A DNA stretch of 64,000 bases from CBDDCQ01 sp965226285 (GCA_965226285.1 CBDDCQ010000006.1:558001-622000); one strand, 5' to 3'; counted from the first letter of the stretch, positions 35,880 to 46,192 are shown. Notes: generated by a model not told the origin, from the letters alone. Numbers and translations: made by a program.

Positions 35880-38800
35880 TTAATACCCCACTACTGATGC
35901 AGCATTACCGCTCGTTAGGTTCTTTTGCCAATAAGGCACCTTAGCTTTAGGTACCGATATGGTAGTGAGCTTGGTACAATGTTTAAAGGGCTCACTTCCA
36001 ATAGTAGTTATGGAATTAGGCAGTTTGATGGTAACGAGGGAAATACAATGTTTAAATATCAAATTGCCAATACTGGTTACGGAAGTAGGAATCGTAACAC
36101 TGGTAAGTTTGCTACAATGCTCAAATGCACTAGCTCCAATACTGGTTACGTAATCGGGAATCGCAATATTGGTAAGTGCACTACATTTATAAAATGCCCC
36201 ATCTTTAATACTGGTTATGTAATCGGGAAACGTAATACTGGTAAGTGAAGTACATTCATAAAATACCTCATTTTCAATACTGGTTACGTAATCGGGAATC
36301 GCAATACGGGTAAGTGCACTACAACCCCTAAATGCCTCACGTTTAATACTGGTTACAGAAGTAGGAATTGTAATGCTGGTAAGTGCACTACAACCATGAA
36401 ATGTACCTTGTTCAATACTTTTTACCTTATCAGGAATCGTAATACTGATAAGTGCACTACAACCCCTAAATGTTGCCCCTATTGAACCGCCAGAACTCAA
36501 TTCTCCAATACTGGCTACTGAATTAGGAATCGTAATACTGGTTAGTGCACTACAATCCCTAAATGCAGAACCTCCAATACTGGTTACTGAATTGGGAATC
36601 GTAATACGGGTAAGTGCACTACAACCAGAAAATGTGGCGCTTTCAATACTTTTTACTGAATTAGGAATCGTAATACTAGTAAGTGAACGACAATCAGAAA
36701 ATGCACCAGATCCAATACTGGTTACGGAAGTAGGAATCGTAATACGGGTAAGTGCACTACAACCCCCAAATGCAGAACCTCCAATACTGGTTAACGAATT
36801 AGAAAGCGTAATACTGGTTAGTGAAGTACATTTATAAAATGTACCCCATCCAATACTGGTTACCGTATTAGGAATTATAATACGGGTAAGTGCACTACAA
36901 CCAGAAAATGTAGAACCTTCAATACTGGTTAACGAATTAGAAAGCGTAATACTGGTTAGTGAACGACAACGAGCAAATGTGCTAGATCCAATACTGGTTA
37001 CGGAATTAGGAATCGTAATACTGGTAAGTGAACGACAATCAAGAAATGCATAATCTCCAATACTGGTTACGGAATTAGGAATCGTAATACGGGTAAATGC
37101 ACGACAACCAAGAAATGCATAATCTCCAATACTGGTTACGGAATTAGGAATCGTCATACTGGTAAGTTTGGCACAACCATAAAATGCCCTATATCCAATA
37201 CTGGTTACGGAATTACCCATCGTAATACTGGTAAATGAACTATAACCTGAATCTCCATCAACCCTATATGAACGACTAGCAAATGCATACTGTCCAATAC
37301 TGGTTAACGAATTAGGAAGCGTAATACGGGTAAGTGAACGACAATCTTCAAATGCATACTGTCCAATACTGGTTAACGAATTAGAAAGCGTAATACGGGT
37401 AAGTGCACTGCAATACCTAAATACATGACTTCCAATACTGGTTACGGAATTAGGAATCGTAATACGGGTAGCAGTACAACTAGAAAATGCACCAGATCCA
37501 ATACTGGTTACGGAATTAGGAATCGTAATACTGGTAAGTGCAATACAACCAGAAAATGTGCCGCTTTCAATACTTTTTACCTTATCAGGAATCGTAATAC
37601 TGGTAAGTGAACGACAATCTTCAAATGCATACTGTCCAATACTGGTTACTGAATTAGAAAGCGTAATACTGGTAAGTGCAATACAACGATAAAATGCCAA
37701 ATTTCCAATACTGGTTACGGAATTACCCATCGTAATACGGGTAAGTGCACTACAAAGATAAAATGCCTCCTCTCCAATACTGGTTAACGAATTAGAAAGC
37801 GTAATACGGAGAAGTTTTCTACAGTCTTTAAATGCTTGCCGTCCAATACTGGTTACGATGGTACCACCAATCGAATTAGGAATGGTTACTACGATTAAAG
37901 TATTTTTGTCAACATAAGATTTAAGTTTTACTTCCCCACTACTACTTATCGTAAAAATATCTCTATAAATATCAAACTGTGCATTTGAAATAGTAGCGTC
38001 TGCTTTGGCGGGGTGTGCTAACACAAGGGTGAGTGTAAGCGTACCCGTTCTGCGATAACTCGTAATTTTAGCCGTTCTACCGCTGCCTGAAACCCTTGCA
38101 CCTGTACCGCCATCATTACTCATGGTAACGGTTTTAATCGTGTATCCCGTCTTACCACTGCCCGTAACCCCTGCGAGTAGCTCGTCATTCGTAATTTCGC
38201 CACCACGGCTAAACGGCTTGCTTTGCTTGGTCCAAGTTAAACGCGCTGCTCTACCCCTCGTAATTTCAAACTGTGCACCTGTTATGGTAACATCCTTTTT
38301 GGTGTCGTGTACTAACACAAGGGTGAGCGTAAACGTACCCACTCTGGTATAACCCGTAATTTTCGCTGAAGTACCATTCCCTGAAACACGCGCACTGGTC
38401 ATGCCACCATTATTCGTAATGTTAACGGTTTTAATCGTGTATCCTGTTTTACTTCCCTGTACCCCTACTAATAGCTCAGCATGGGTAATTTCGCCAATGT
38501 TAAACGGCTTACTTTGCTTCCTCCAAGTTAAACGCGCTGCACTTGTTTTCGTAATCTCAAACTGTGCACCGCTAAGGGTTACATCGGCTTTAGTATCGTG
38601 TACTAACAAAAGGGTAAGCGTAAACGTACCCGCTTTGGTATAACCCGTAATTTTAGCTGAAGTACCGTTCCATGAAACCCGCGCACTGGTCATGCCTCCA
38701 TGGTTAGTAATCCTAACGGTTTTAATCGTGTATCCATTCTTATCACTGCTTGTTCCTGTAACGCCTGCGAATAGATCGGCATGGGTAATTTCGCCAATGC

Positions 38801-41800
38801 TGCTAAACGGCTTACTTTGCTTCCTCCAAGTTAAACGCGCTGCTGACGCCTTCGCAATTTCAAACTGTGCATTGCTAAGGGTTACATCCTCTTTGATGTT
38901 GTGTACTAACACAAGGGTAAGCGTAAGCGTACCCGCTTTGGTATAACCCGTAATTTTAGCAGCCCTGCCACTCCCTAAAACACTTGCGCCTGTACCGTTT
39001 TTACTGGTAATGATAACGGTTTTAAGGGTGTAACCCGTCTTGTCACTACCTCTAACACCTGCGAATAGATCGGCACTGGTAATTTCGCCAGCACTGCTAA
39101 ACCGCTTCGTTTGCTTACTCCAAGTTAAACTAGCTGCTGACGCCTTCGTAATTTCAAACTTTGCACCTGTTATGGTAACATCCTTTTTGGTATCGTGTGC
39201 TAACACAAGCGTAAGCGTGAGTGTACCCGTTTTGGTATAACCCGTAATTTTAGCAGCCCTGCCGCTCCCTAAAACACTTGCACCTGTACCGTTTTTATTC
39301 GTAATGGTAATGGTTTTAATGGTGTATCCATTCTTACCACTGCCCGTAACGCCTGCTAATAGATTGGCACTGGTAATTTCGCCACCACTGCTAAACGGTT
39401 TCGTTTGCTTAATCCAAGTTAAACGCGGTGCTGAAGCCTTCGTAATTTCAAACTGTGCATTGCTAAGGGTTACATCGTCTTTAGTATCGTGTACTAACAC
39501 AAGGGTAAGCGTAAGCGTACCCGCTTTGGTATAACCCGTAATTTTAGCTGCTCTGCCGATCCCTGAAACCCTCGCACCTGTACCGTTTTTATTCGTAATG
39601 GTAACGGTTTTAATCGTGTAACCCGTCTTGTCACTACCTCTAACACCTGCGAGTAGATCGGCACTGGTAATTTCGCCACTGCTGCTAAACGGCTTTGCTT
39701 GCTTCGTCCAAGTCAAATGCGGTGCTGACGCCTTCGCAATTTCAAACTCCGCACCAGTAATGTTTTTATCCTCTTTGGTATCGTTTTCGAATACAATAGA
39801 TAAAGTCAAAGTACCCGCCTTGGTATAACCCACGATCTTCGCTGAAGTGCCATTACCTGAAACCCTTGCGCCTGTGCCGCCTGAATCACTGATGCTTACT
39901 GTTTTCACTCGATAACCCGTTTTTGTACCGCTAAGACCCCTTAATAATTCTCCATTGCTGATCTCTCCTCCAGCACTATACACCTTGCTTTGTTTACGCC
40001 AACTCAAATCAACCGGTACGGGCATCTTCCTAATTTCAAACACTGCATTACTGAGCGTTTTTTCTGCTTTGGTATCGTGTTCCAATACAAGTGTCAACGT
40101 CAAGATAGTAGCTTTGCCATAACTGACGATCTTAGCTGCAGTACCACTACCTGAAACCCTCGCACCACTGCTTGAGGAATCACCCGTAATCTGTACGGTT
40201 TTGATACGATAGCCATCTTTTGTACCGCGCACACCGCCCAATAATGCTGAATTGCTGATCTCTCCTGCCAAGCTGTAAACCTTGCTTTGTCTGCTCCAAC
40301 TTAAAGGTACAGATACCACGCCAATGGTAAGTTCAAATTGTGCACCCGTTATGGTTTTATCTGCTTTCGTATCGTGCGCAAATACAAGCGTCAACGTCAG
40401 GATAGTAGGCTTGCCATAACTGACGATCTTAGCCGCAGTACCCATCCCTGAAACACGCGCTCCACTATCCCCTGAATCATCCGTAATCGCTACACTTTTA
40501 ATCCGATAACCTACTTTTGAACCTTCGAGACCTCTTAATAATTCAGCATTGCTTATCTCCTGACCAGAACGATACCTCTTCAATTGCTTTATCCATCTTA
40601 AATCAGTAGGTGCCACCATCTTGGTAATTTCAAATACTGCATTACTGAGCGTTTTATCCTCTTCGGTATCGTGTTCAAGTACAAGCGTCAACGTCAAGAT
40701 AGTAGCTTTGCCATAACCCACGATCTTAGCTGCAGTACCACTACCTGAAACACGCGCTCCACTGATTGAGGAATCACCGGTAATCTGTAATGATTTGATA
40801 CGATAGCCCTCTTTTGGTCCCCTTAGACCCCCTAATAATTCGCCATTGCTTATCTCTCCTCCCGAACGATAAACCTTGATTTGTTTACGCCAACTTAGAG
40901 GTACAGAGGAACCTACACTGGTAAGTTCAAATTGTGCACCACTTATCGTTTTATCTGCTCTGGTAGCGTGTGCAAATACAAGGGTCAACGTCAAAGTACC
41001 CGCCCCAGTATAACCAACGATCTTCGCTGAAGTGCCACTTCCTGAAACCTTTGCACCTGTTCCGCCTGCATCACTGATGGTTACTGATTTAACCGTATAG
41101 CCTGTTTTTGTACCGCTAAGACCCCTTAATAATTCTGCATTGCTTATATGCTCCCCTGAACGATAAGGCTTACTTTGTTTACGCCAAGTCAAATCAACCG
41201 GGGCAGACATTTTCCTAATTTCAAATTGTGCACCCGTTATGGTTTTTTCTCCTTTCGTAGCGTGTTCAAGTACAAGCACCAACGTCAAGATAGTAGGCTT
41301 GCCATAACCAACGATCTTAGCTGAAGTACCACTTCCTGAAACACGCGCTCCACTGATTGAGGAATCATCCGTAATCGCTACCAATTTGATACGATAGCCC
41401 TCTTTTGGTCCCCTTAGACCACCTAATAATTCGGCATTGCTTATCTCTCCCCCAAAACGATAAACCTTGCTTTGTTTCAGCCAAGTTAAGCCCTCAGTAA
41501 TTTCAAATTGTGCACCCGTTATGGTTTTATCTGCTTTCGTAGCGTGTGCAAATACAAGGTTCAACGTCAAAGTACCCGCCTGGGTATAACCCACGATCTT
41601 AACTGCAGTACCACTACCTGAAACCCTTGCGCCTGTGCCTCCTGCATTGCTGATGGTTACTGATTTAAGGGTATAGCCTGTTTTTGTTCCGTTAAGACCT
41701 GCTAATAACTCCCCATTGCTGATCTCTCCTCCCAAACCATAAACCTTGCTTTGTTTGCTCCAGCTTAAATCCGATGGAGCATCCCCCTTTGTAATTTCAA

Positions 41801-42416
41801 ACGCCGCATTACTGAGCGTTACATCCAAATCGGATGTAGCATTGTGTTTTAAGTGCAACGAAGCCGTAAAAACACCCACTTGATTAAATGCTAACCTCAG
41901 ATTTGGTGCACTTCCATTGACCTTTACTATATCATTAGGATTCAGATTGGTGATCCCTTTTAAAGTATAACCAGCCTTTTCACCGTTTACATGATTTAGA
42001 ATTTCTGTAGCATTCAAATGCCCACCTTTTGTATATTCTTTGGTCAGTTTTTCAAAGGTCAATACCGGAGGTAATATTTTTACCTTTACAGTATATTTAT
42101 TGCTATTTCCATTTTCTGCCGTTACCGTAAACGATACTGGATTGCGCCAATCTTTCACTGTCTTTGGGTCGGGTTTTATCGTTGCCTTTGCCGATAACTC
42201 TACCTTTGCCCATAAAGAACTTATATCCGTTCCGTAGGGTACCTCTATTAATAAGGAAGTGCCGTTTAACTTCCCTTTATAAGTGCCTAACTCAAAGGAG
42301 GTTATCAATGCATCTTTGCTCTTTTTCGCAAGCTCATTATCTTCTTTAGTACAATTGGTTACTACAGTAAGATAAAACATCAATAATAATAGACTAATCA
42401 AATATTTTTTACTCAT
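35880..42416 (-). CDS. Giant modular surface lipoprotein with BspA-type leucine-rich repeats
   Basis: A 2178-aa lipoprotein. The signal ends VVTNC and the mature start TKEDNE is acidic. Residues about 30-110 are a cadherin-like fold (NPVSFTVTAENGNSNKYTVKV). One divergent and 13 clear modules of about 95 residues follow. Each begins like LTWxKQSKPFSSGGEITxAEL and ends like LTLTLVxxHDTKxDxTxxxAQFEI. From about residue 1500 come some 27 LRR_5/BspA repeats of 23 residues (LTSITIPNSVTSIGxxAFxxC). BspA-type repeats mediate binding to host matrix and other bacteria in oral Bacteroidota. There is no T9SS sorting domain, so anchoring is by lipid. The 95-residue module is unknown to me and recurs in the gene at the right edge. 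It has its own promoter and terminator. Confidence 0.9.
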   Translation of the reverse strand: MSKKYLISLLLLMFYLTVVTNCTKEDNELAKKSKDALITSFELGTYKGKLNGTSLLIEVPYGTDISSLWAKVELSAKATIKPDPKTVKDWRNPVSFTVTAENGNSNKYTVKVKILPPVLTFEKLTKEYTKGGHLNATEILNHVNGEKAGYTLKGITNLNPNDIVKVNGSAPNLRLAFNQVGVFTASLHLKHNATSDLDVTLSNAAFEITKGDAPSDLSWSKQSKVYGLGGEISNGELLAGLNGTKTGYTLKSVTISNAGGTGARVSGSGTAVKIVGYTQAGTLTLNLVFAHATKADKTITGAQFEITEGLTWLKQSKVYRFGGEISNAELLGGLRGPKEGYRIKLVAITDDSSISGARVSGSGTSAKIVGYGKPTILTLVLVLEHATKGEKTITGAQFEIRKMSAPVDLTWRKQSKPYRSGEHISNAELLRGLSGTKTGYTVKSVTISDAGGTGAKVSGSGTSAKIVGYTGAGTLTLTLVFAHATRADKTISGAQFELTSVGSSVPLSWRKQIKVYRSGGEISNGELLGGLRGPKEGYRIKSLQITGDSSISGARVSGSGTAAKIVGYGKATILTLTLVLEHDTEEDKTLSNAVFEITKMVAPTDLRWIKQLKRYRSGQEISNAELLRGLEGSKVGYRIKSVAITDDSGDSGARVSGMGTAAKIVSYGKPTILTLTLVFAHDTKADKTITGAQFELTIGVVSVPLSWSRQSKVYSLAGEISNSALLGGVRGTKDGYRIKTVQITGDSSSSGARVSGSGTAAKIVSYGKATILTLTLVLEHDTKAEKTLSNAVFEIRKMPVPVDLSWRKQSKVYSAGGEISNGELLRGLSGTKTGYRVKTVSISDSGGTGARVSGNGTSAKIVGYTKAGTLTLSIVFENDTKEDKNITGAEFEIAKASAPHLTWTKQAKPFSSSGEITSADLLAGVRGSDKTGYTIKTVTITNKNGTGARVSGIGRAAKITGYTKAGTLTLTLVLVHDTKDDVTLSNAQFEITKASAPRLTWIKQTKPFSSGGEITSANLLAGVTGSGKNGYTIKTITITNKNGTGASVLGSGRAAKITGYTKTGTLTLTLVLAHDTKKDVTITGAKFEITKASAASLTWSKQTKRFSSAGEITSADLFAGVRGSDKTGYTLKTVIITSKNGTGASVLGSGRAAKITGYTKAGTLTLTLVLVHNIKEDVTLSNAQFEIAKASAARLTWRKQSKPFSSIGEITHADLFAGVTGTSSDKNGYTIKTVRITNHGGMTSARVSWNGTSAKITGYTKAGTFTLTLLLVHDTKADVTLSGAQFEITKTSAARLTWRKQSKPFNIGEITHAELLVGVQGSKTGYTIKTVNITNNGGMTSARVSGNGTSAKITGYTRVGTFTLTLVLVHDTKKDVTITGAQFEITRGRAARLTWTKQSKPFSRGGEITNDELLAGVTGSGKTGYTIKTVTMSNDGGTGARVSGSGRTAKITSYRRTGTLTLTLVLAHPAKADATISNAQFDIYRDIFTISSSGEVKLKSYVDKNTLIVVTIPNSIGGTIVTSIGRQAFKDCRKLLRITLSNSLTSIGEEAFYLCSALTRITMGNSVTSIGNLAFYRCIALTSITLSNSVTSIGQYAFEDCRSLTSITIPDKVKSIESGTFSGCIALTSITIPNSVTSIGSGAFSSCTATRITIPNSVTSIGSHVFRYCSALTRITLSNSLTSIGQYAFEDCRSLTRITLPNSLTSIGQYAFASRSYRVDGDSGYSSFTSITMGNSVTSIGYRAFYGCAKLTSMTIPNSVTSIGDYAFLGCRAFTRITIPNSVTSIGDYAFLDCRSLTSITIPNSVTSIGSSTFARCRSLTSITLSNSLTSIEGSTFSGCSALTRIIIPNTVTSIGWGTFYKCTSLTSITLSNSLTSIGGSAFGGCSALTRITIPTSVTSIGSGAFSDCRSLTSITIPNSVKSIESATFSGCSALTRITIPNSVTSIGGSAFRDCSALTSITIPNSVASIGELSSGGSIGATFRGCSALISITIPDKVKSIEQGTFHGCSALTSITIPTSVTSIKREAFRGCSALTRIAIPDYVTSIENEVFYECTSLTSITFPDYITSIKDGAFYKCSALTNIAIPDYVTSIGASAFEHCSKLTSVTIPTSVTSIGNLIFKHCISLVTIKLPNSITTIGSEPFKHCTKLTTISVPKAKVPYWQKNLTSGNAASVVGY

Positions 42417-42520
42417 AATTAAACTTTTTATTTTAATAATTAAACTTAACTTTTCATTCTATATATTCGGATACAAAAAAACCACATGGTTTAAGGTATA
42501 CTATATAGATATACGAACCA

Positions 42521-42584
42521 TTGATCATGTATGATCAATAATTTAGCACGGCAAATTTAAAAATAAATTGAGAAATATGTCAAA
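42521..42584 (-). promoter_or_regulatory. Promoter and leader palindrome of the BspA-like gene
   Basis: On the minus strand TTTG (42584-42581) is followed after 21 bp by TAAATTTG (42559-42552), the same spacing and -7 box as the array promoter. About ten bases past the expected start of transcription lies TTGATCAT GT ATGATCAA (42521-42538), a perfect inverted repeat that may be an operator or leader hairpin. The leader to the ATG is about 130 nt. Confidence 0.6.
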
Positions 42585-42644
42585 AAAAATTATTTTTTTT
42601 TAGTCTCAAAAATTGTTTAAGTCTTTTCTTTTTTGGATGGGGTG

Positions 42645-42790
42645 TTCAAACTAAAGTCCTATTCCCGATTTCATTTCAAATGGGGCATCCATAGCTTGTG
42701 GTTACTACCCGTATATCAGAAAATAATATAGCAGCATCAGTACCCATTTGTTCGATAGGCATTACAGTAATTATGGTTATGTGCGTTGTT
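42645..42790 (-). pseudogene. hemE (uroporphyrinogen decarboxylase) relic
   Basis: The minus strand encodes ITVMPIEQMGTDAAILFSDI (about 42770-42711) and then, after a 1-bp shift, QAMDAPFEMKSGIG. Together these reproduce the HemE motif block around DAAILFSDI and the following PFEMKSGIGP. Removing one A in GTAGTAACC restores VVPQAM. Flanking sequence is not recognisable as hemE and contains stops. Only the relic is here; a working hemE must be elsewhere if the heme pathway is complete. Confidence 0.75.
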
Positions 42791-42986
42791 TCTCTCCTAT
42801 AAATTTACCTTCAGTAAATAAACCTACCAAATACTTTCCTTTTACTAAATTTTGTTTGAGTGCCGATATTTACGACCAATATTATGCCTGAAGTATTATG
42901 AGAATTCTTGTTTTCTAAAAATACTCAAAACAGGTGTCAGAGGGAAGTTGTTTGGGACATATTTATTTGATTTCAATATTATAATA

Positions 42987-43553
42987 TCATTCTTTTAATT
43001 TGATCTTTCCTTTACTCTTTTTAAGTTCATATACAGAAAAGTCTTCACTGGCTTCAAATCCATTTTTACCTATAAGGGTATTGTATGGTGTTTGTATCCG
43101 TACTAATTTGTGAGAGTATATTTTCTTTATATTTCTATCCCATTTGATATATTCAGTGTTTATGGTATCACCCTTTCCATTAATCATTATGACGTTACCT
43201 TTGGCTTCTGCTGTATTTTTGGAGTTGTAAAATATGCCATAGTTAGCTTTCATATAGTTATCTGGTGTTTTGCTAGTATGGGTTGAATACACTAAAAATT
43301 CTACACCTTTTGGGAATTCTCTATAGTTGTCATTTTTCTTATTAAAAGCAAATAATTCAGGGGCTTTTATGATAAATTTAGCTTTTCCAGAGTCAGTATA
43401 TACCATATGTATATCTTTTACAAACACATCGTATTTTGGTTTTTTATCTAAAAATTTAGATACGTTTTCTATGTTGTTTTCACACGAGAAAAGTATCACT
43501 AATAGAGGTATTAGAATACTTTTTTTGTATAGTTTTTTACGATGTGTATTCAA
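42987..43553 (-). CDS. lptC: LPS export protein LptC
   Basis: A 188-aa protein with one N-terminal hydrophobic segment ending LFSCEN, so a lipoprotein form is possible in this lineage. A beta-jellyroll-type body follows with DIHMVYTDSGKAKFIIKAPE and the AEAKGNVIMINGKGDTINTE segment. These match the LptC/OstA-like fold that passes LPS from the inner-membrane LptBFG complex to LptA. It is the last gene of a five-gene minus-strand operon, 7 bp after the TPR gene. Confidence 0.85.
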   Translation of the reverse strand: MNTHRKKLYKKSILIPLLVILFSCENNIENVSKFLDKKPKYDVFVKDIHMVYTDSGKAKFIIKAPELFAFNKKNDNYREFPKGVEFLVYSTHTSKTPDNYMKANYGIFYNSKNTAEAKGNVIMINGKGDTINTEYIKWDRNIKKIYSHKLVRIQTPYNTLIGKNGFEASEDFSVYELKKSKGKIKLKE

Positions 43554-43560
43554 GCTTATA

Positions 43561-44937
43561 TTATTTTGAAGGTATAGCCACGGTTCTATTTATCCAACAT
43601 TTAATTTTATAAAATTTCTTTTTGGTATAACCAAATTGAAATATCAGGGTTTTGCTTGGAGTAAGTGGAGCGTAACTCTTTATGAGTTTAAGAGCCTTTT
43701 TAGTAAATTTTTCATCGCTTATAGCTTTTTTAAATTCATCTATGGCTAACCAATATACGGCTTTCTTTTGAAAAGCGTTTTTACCACAAGCATTTGCACT
43801 GTTAGCATATAGGTTGCCAATGAATATATGGGGTTCGCCCCATTTGGGTTTCAGATCTATGGCTTCTAAGGCATATTTTCTAGCTTGGTTTTTTTTTCTT
43901 TCAGCTAGTTTTATCCTAGCTATCATGAGTTTATCACTGCCTTTCTTATGGGGATCCTCTTCGGTTTCTATAGATTTTTCATAGTATTCTAAAGCCTCTT
44001 TAAAGTTTTTACTTTTAAATTCTTTAGCCGCAATTGCCCTAGCTATAGCGGGTTTGGGATCTATCTTATAAGTAGCTTTAGCTATTTGTAAATAGATGTC
44101 CTCTTCAGTACATTTTTTGGTAATTAGCATTCTCATAGCTCCTTTGAGCCATATTATATTAGTTTTATTAGTTTCAAAGTTTTTGGTATATATAGGTACA
44201 AGTTTATCACATTTAGCAATAGGTGCAATTACTTTATTAATGCTTTTACGAATATTTACGTCTGTTCTTTTAAGTTTCTTTTTTATAGATTTTAATAATT
44301 TCTTTTCTTTGGGAGATAGTTTATTTTTTAGTTCTAACTCGGATATTTGAATATTGAAATTGTTTACTTTGGTATCCAAACTTTCCATTACATCATTGTA
44401 AATATCGAATACTTGTTCTATTTTAAAAGTTTTTTCTGTAAAGAGTTTTACACTCGACATAAAGTAAGAATACATACCTGGAGCAGATAGTTTATCTTTG
44501 TCTAACTCAAATGCTTTTTTAAGAATCTCGTAAGCCTCTAGTGGTGTTCCTATACCCATTTTTAGCATTTCACTTCCTTTATGGGTCAACACATAACCTT
44601 CTCTTCCCGGAAAATATTTAAGTCTTTTGTCATATACAGAAATTAATAGTTGTTTGTACCTATTTTTTTCCTCTTCTGTTTTAGCTTTTTTAAGTTTGTA
44701 CTTTATCAGTTTAGGACCATGTATATATAAGTTTTTAGTTGATTTAGGGCAAGAATCTATACAGTATTTCCAATTTTTGTATGCCGAATCAAAATCTTTC
44801 AACTTATAATCTTCCATATAAAGTGATCTATTTCTTTTACATTTTTCTTCATTTTTTCCATATTTATCAATGACATCTTGAGCTATTAAGCTATGCTCAA
44901 GTAATATTAATAAAATTAGATATATGTTTTTGTTCAT
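43561..44937 (-). CDS. Exported TPR-repeat protein
   Basis: 458 aa with a signal peptide (MNKNIYLILLILLEHSLIAQ). It has several tetratricopeptide helices, for example KNFKEALEYYEKSIETEEDP and KLAERKKNQARKYALEAIDL. A charged coiled-coil stretch rich in lysine lies near residues 190-230. Such periplasmic TPR proteins in Bacteroidota often sit in this coaX/lptC neighbourhood, and a scaffold role at the envelope is likely; partners are unknown. It ends with a basic segment (YTKKKFYKIKCWINR). It starts 25 bp after the preceding outer-membrane gene. Confidence 0.8.
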   Translation of the reverse strand: MNKNIYLILLILLEHSLIAQDVIDKYGKNEEKCKRNRSLYMEDYKLKDFDSAYKNWKYCIDSCPKSTKNLYIHGPKLIKYKLKKAKTEEEKNRYKQLLISVYDKRLKYFPGREGYVLTHKGSEMLKMGIGTPLEAYEILKKAFELDKDKLSAPGMYSYFMSSVKLFTEKTFKIEQVFDIYNDVMESLDTKVNNFNIQISELELKNKLSPKEKKLLKSIKKKLKRTDVNIRKSINKVIAPIAKCDKLVPIYTKNFETNKTNIIWLKGAMRMLITKKCTEEDIYLQIAKATYKIDPKPAIARAIAAKEFKSKNFKEALEYYEKSIETEEDPHKKGSDKLMIARIKLAERKKNQARKYALEAIDLKPKWGEPHIFIGNLYANSANACGKNAFQKKAVYWLAIDEFKKAISDEKFTKKALKLIKSYAPLTPSKTLIFQFGYTKKKFYKIKCWINRTVAIPSK

Positions 44938-44962
44938 GATATTATATTTATTTAAATTGAGA

Positions 44963-46192
44963 TTAATGGTATTTTTTCTCTATAAACCAAGTATCGTTAA
45001 ATGATATTTGTAGGTTAAGTTTTATGTATTTTTCGTTTACAAGGTTACTTTTACTAGTAGCAAAAGAACCCATATTTACGCCTAGTATAATGTTAGATAT
45101 TGCCTGTTTTCCTATGGGTAGAGATACTCCCATCTTTACTCCGTAGTCATATAATTGTTGATTTTGAATGTTTAAAAAACTCTTTGTATAATGTAGCCCT
45201 CCAAAATAACGGACTCTTTTCCAATAGCTATCTAAAGACATCATATTGGGAATATAATCTCCAGCTATACTGAATTTATGGTTGTTTTGATAGTTTTGGT
45301 TTTCAAAGGCATTCATTTGTTCTAACTGATATTCTAAGGCTAAGTACCAATTTAATCTCTTACCCATACCTAAGCCAATCGTTAAGGAACCAGGAAGTGT
45401 CATACTTTTATCTTTTGTAGTGTTATTATCTACCAGAAGTTTATTTATTTTTTTGCCAGAACTATTGTAATTAAAGGTGTACATTTCGTACTGATGAGTT
45501 CCAGATAATGAACTTTTAAGTTTATAAGTCATTCCCATATTTATATGGTAGTTATTTTGCATATTATAGGTATAGTGTACACCTAATTTTATACCTAATC
45601 CTTGTAATAGGAAGTCTTCCTTTTTTCTAGTGTTAAATGTAGCATTATCTTTTCCATATATGAGTTCTTTTTGGTATTCTCCAAATAAATAAGAGGCATT
45701 AATACCAAAACTAAATCCTTCTTTTAAGTAAGAAAACCCTATGAATAGGTCATTTAGCCCTCCATTTCCACGATACAAAAAAATATGGTCTTTGCCTTCA
45801 ATCGTTTTTGTTTCTTGTATGCTATATCCCTTAGAAGCTAGAGGTAAAAAACCTATACTCATTCCAAAATTACCTATAGGAAAACCAATAGAGACATGTG
45901 AGAGGCTAGTATTAGAAGTAGATGCAGACTCTTTATTAGTGCTTAAAAATAAATTGTCGTTTTTTATTCCTATCGAGTAGTTTACAAATTGTAAATGGGA
46001 ATAGGTAGCGGGGTTATAAAAATTAATATCCTTAAAACTCACATAGGAAGTAGAGCCCCCCATTAGATTAGGTAATATGGCTACCTCATTCACTTTTCCA
46101 TATCCGTGTATAGAATATGGAGAGATCTCATTTTTTTGAGCCTTACAAATAAAGGCAAAAAATGTTAAAGAAAATAAGATTTTTTTTATCAT
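44963..46192 (-). CDS. Outer-membrane beta-barrel protein (OmpP1/FadL-like)
   Basis: 409 aa with a signal peptide (MIKKILFSLTFFAFICKAQ), then SPYSIHGYGKVNEVAILPNL and alternating hydrophobic strands up to a C-terminal aromatic strand (LQISFNDTWFIEKKYH). The layout resembles the FadL-like proteins found behind coaX in Flavobacteriia. Substrate unknown; long-chain hydrophobic molecules are the family default. It overlaps coaX by 4 bp and so is translationally coupled. Confidence 0.8.
   Translation of the reverse strand: MIKKILFSLTFFAFICKAQKNEISPYSIHGYGKVNEVAILPNLMGGSTSYVSFKDINFYNPATYSHLQFVNYSIGIKNDNLFLSTNKESASTSNTSLSHVSIGFPIGNFGMSIGFLPLASKGYSIQETKTIEGKDHIFLYRGNGGLNDLFIGFSYLKEGFSFGINASYLFGEYQKELIYGKDNATFNTRKKEDFLLQGLGIKLGVHYTYNMQNNYHINMGMTYKLKSSLSGTHQYEMYTFNYNSSGKKINKLLVDNNTTKDKSMTLPGSLTIGLGMGKRLNWYLALEYQLEQMNAFENQNYQNNHKFSIAGDYIPNMMSLDSYWKRVRYFGGLHYTKSFLNIQNQQLYDYGVKMGVSLPIGKQAISNIILGVNMGSFATSKSNLVNEKYIKLNLQISFNDTWFIEKKYH

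Larger units (their letters stand above)
42417..42986. other. Gene-free stretch upstream of the BspA-like gene
   Basis: It holds the promoter and leader described at 42521-42584 and the hemE relic. Further left of lptC (about 42800-42870), minus-strand codons reading SALKQNLVKGKYLVGLFTEG resemble the end of a T9SS sorting domain, but the match is short and isolated. No intact ORF is present. Confidence 0.5.

Noticed and set aside
36240..37900. Regularly spaced repeats of about 69 bp that could suggest a CRISPR array.
   Set aside because: They are in-frame leucine-rich repeat codons of a continuous protein, with no unique spacers and no cas genes.
35925..39828. Plus-strand open frames in the adhesin gene with repeated motifs.
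   Set aside because: They are shadows of the repeated minus-strand coding sequence; their periodicity follows the 23- and 95-codon repeats.
42800..42870. Relic of a T9SS sorting domain (SALKQNLVKGKYLVGLFTEG on the minus strand).
   Set aside because: The match is a single short segment with no upstream YPNP motif and stops on both sides, so it is too weak to call.
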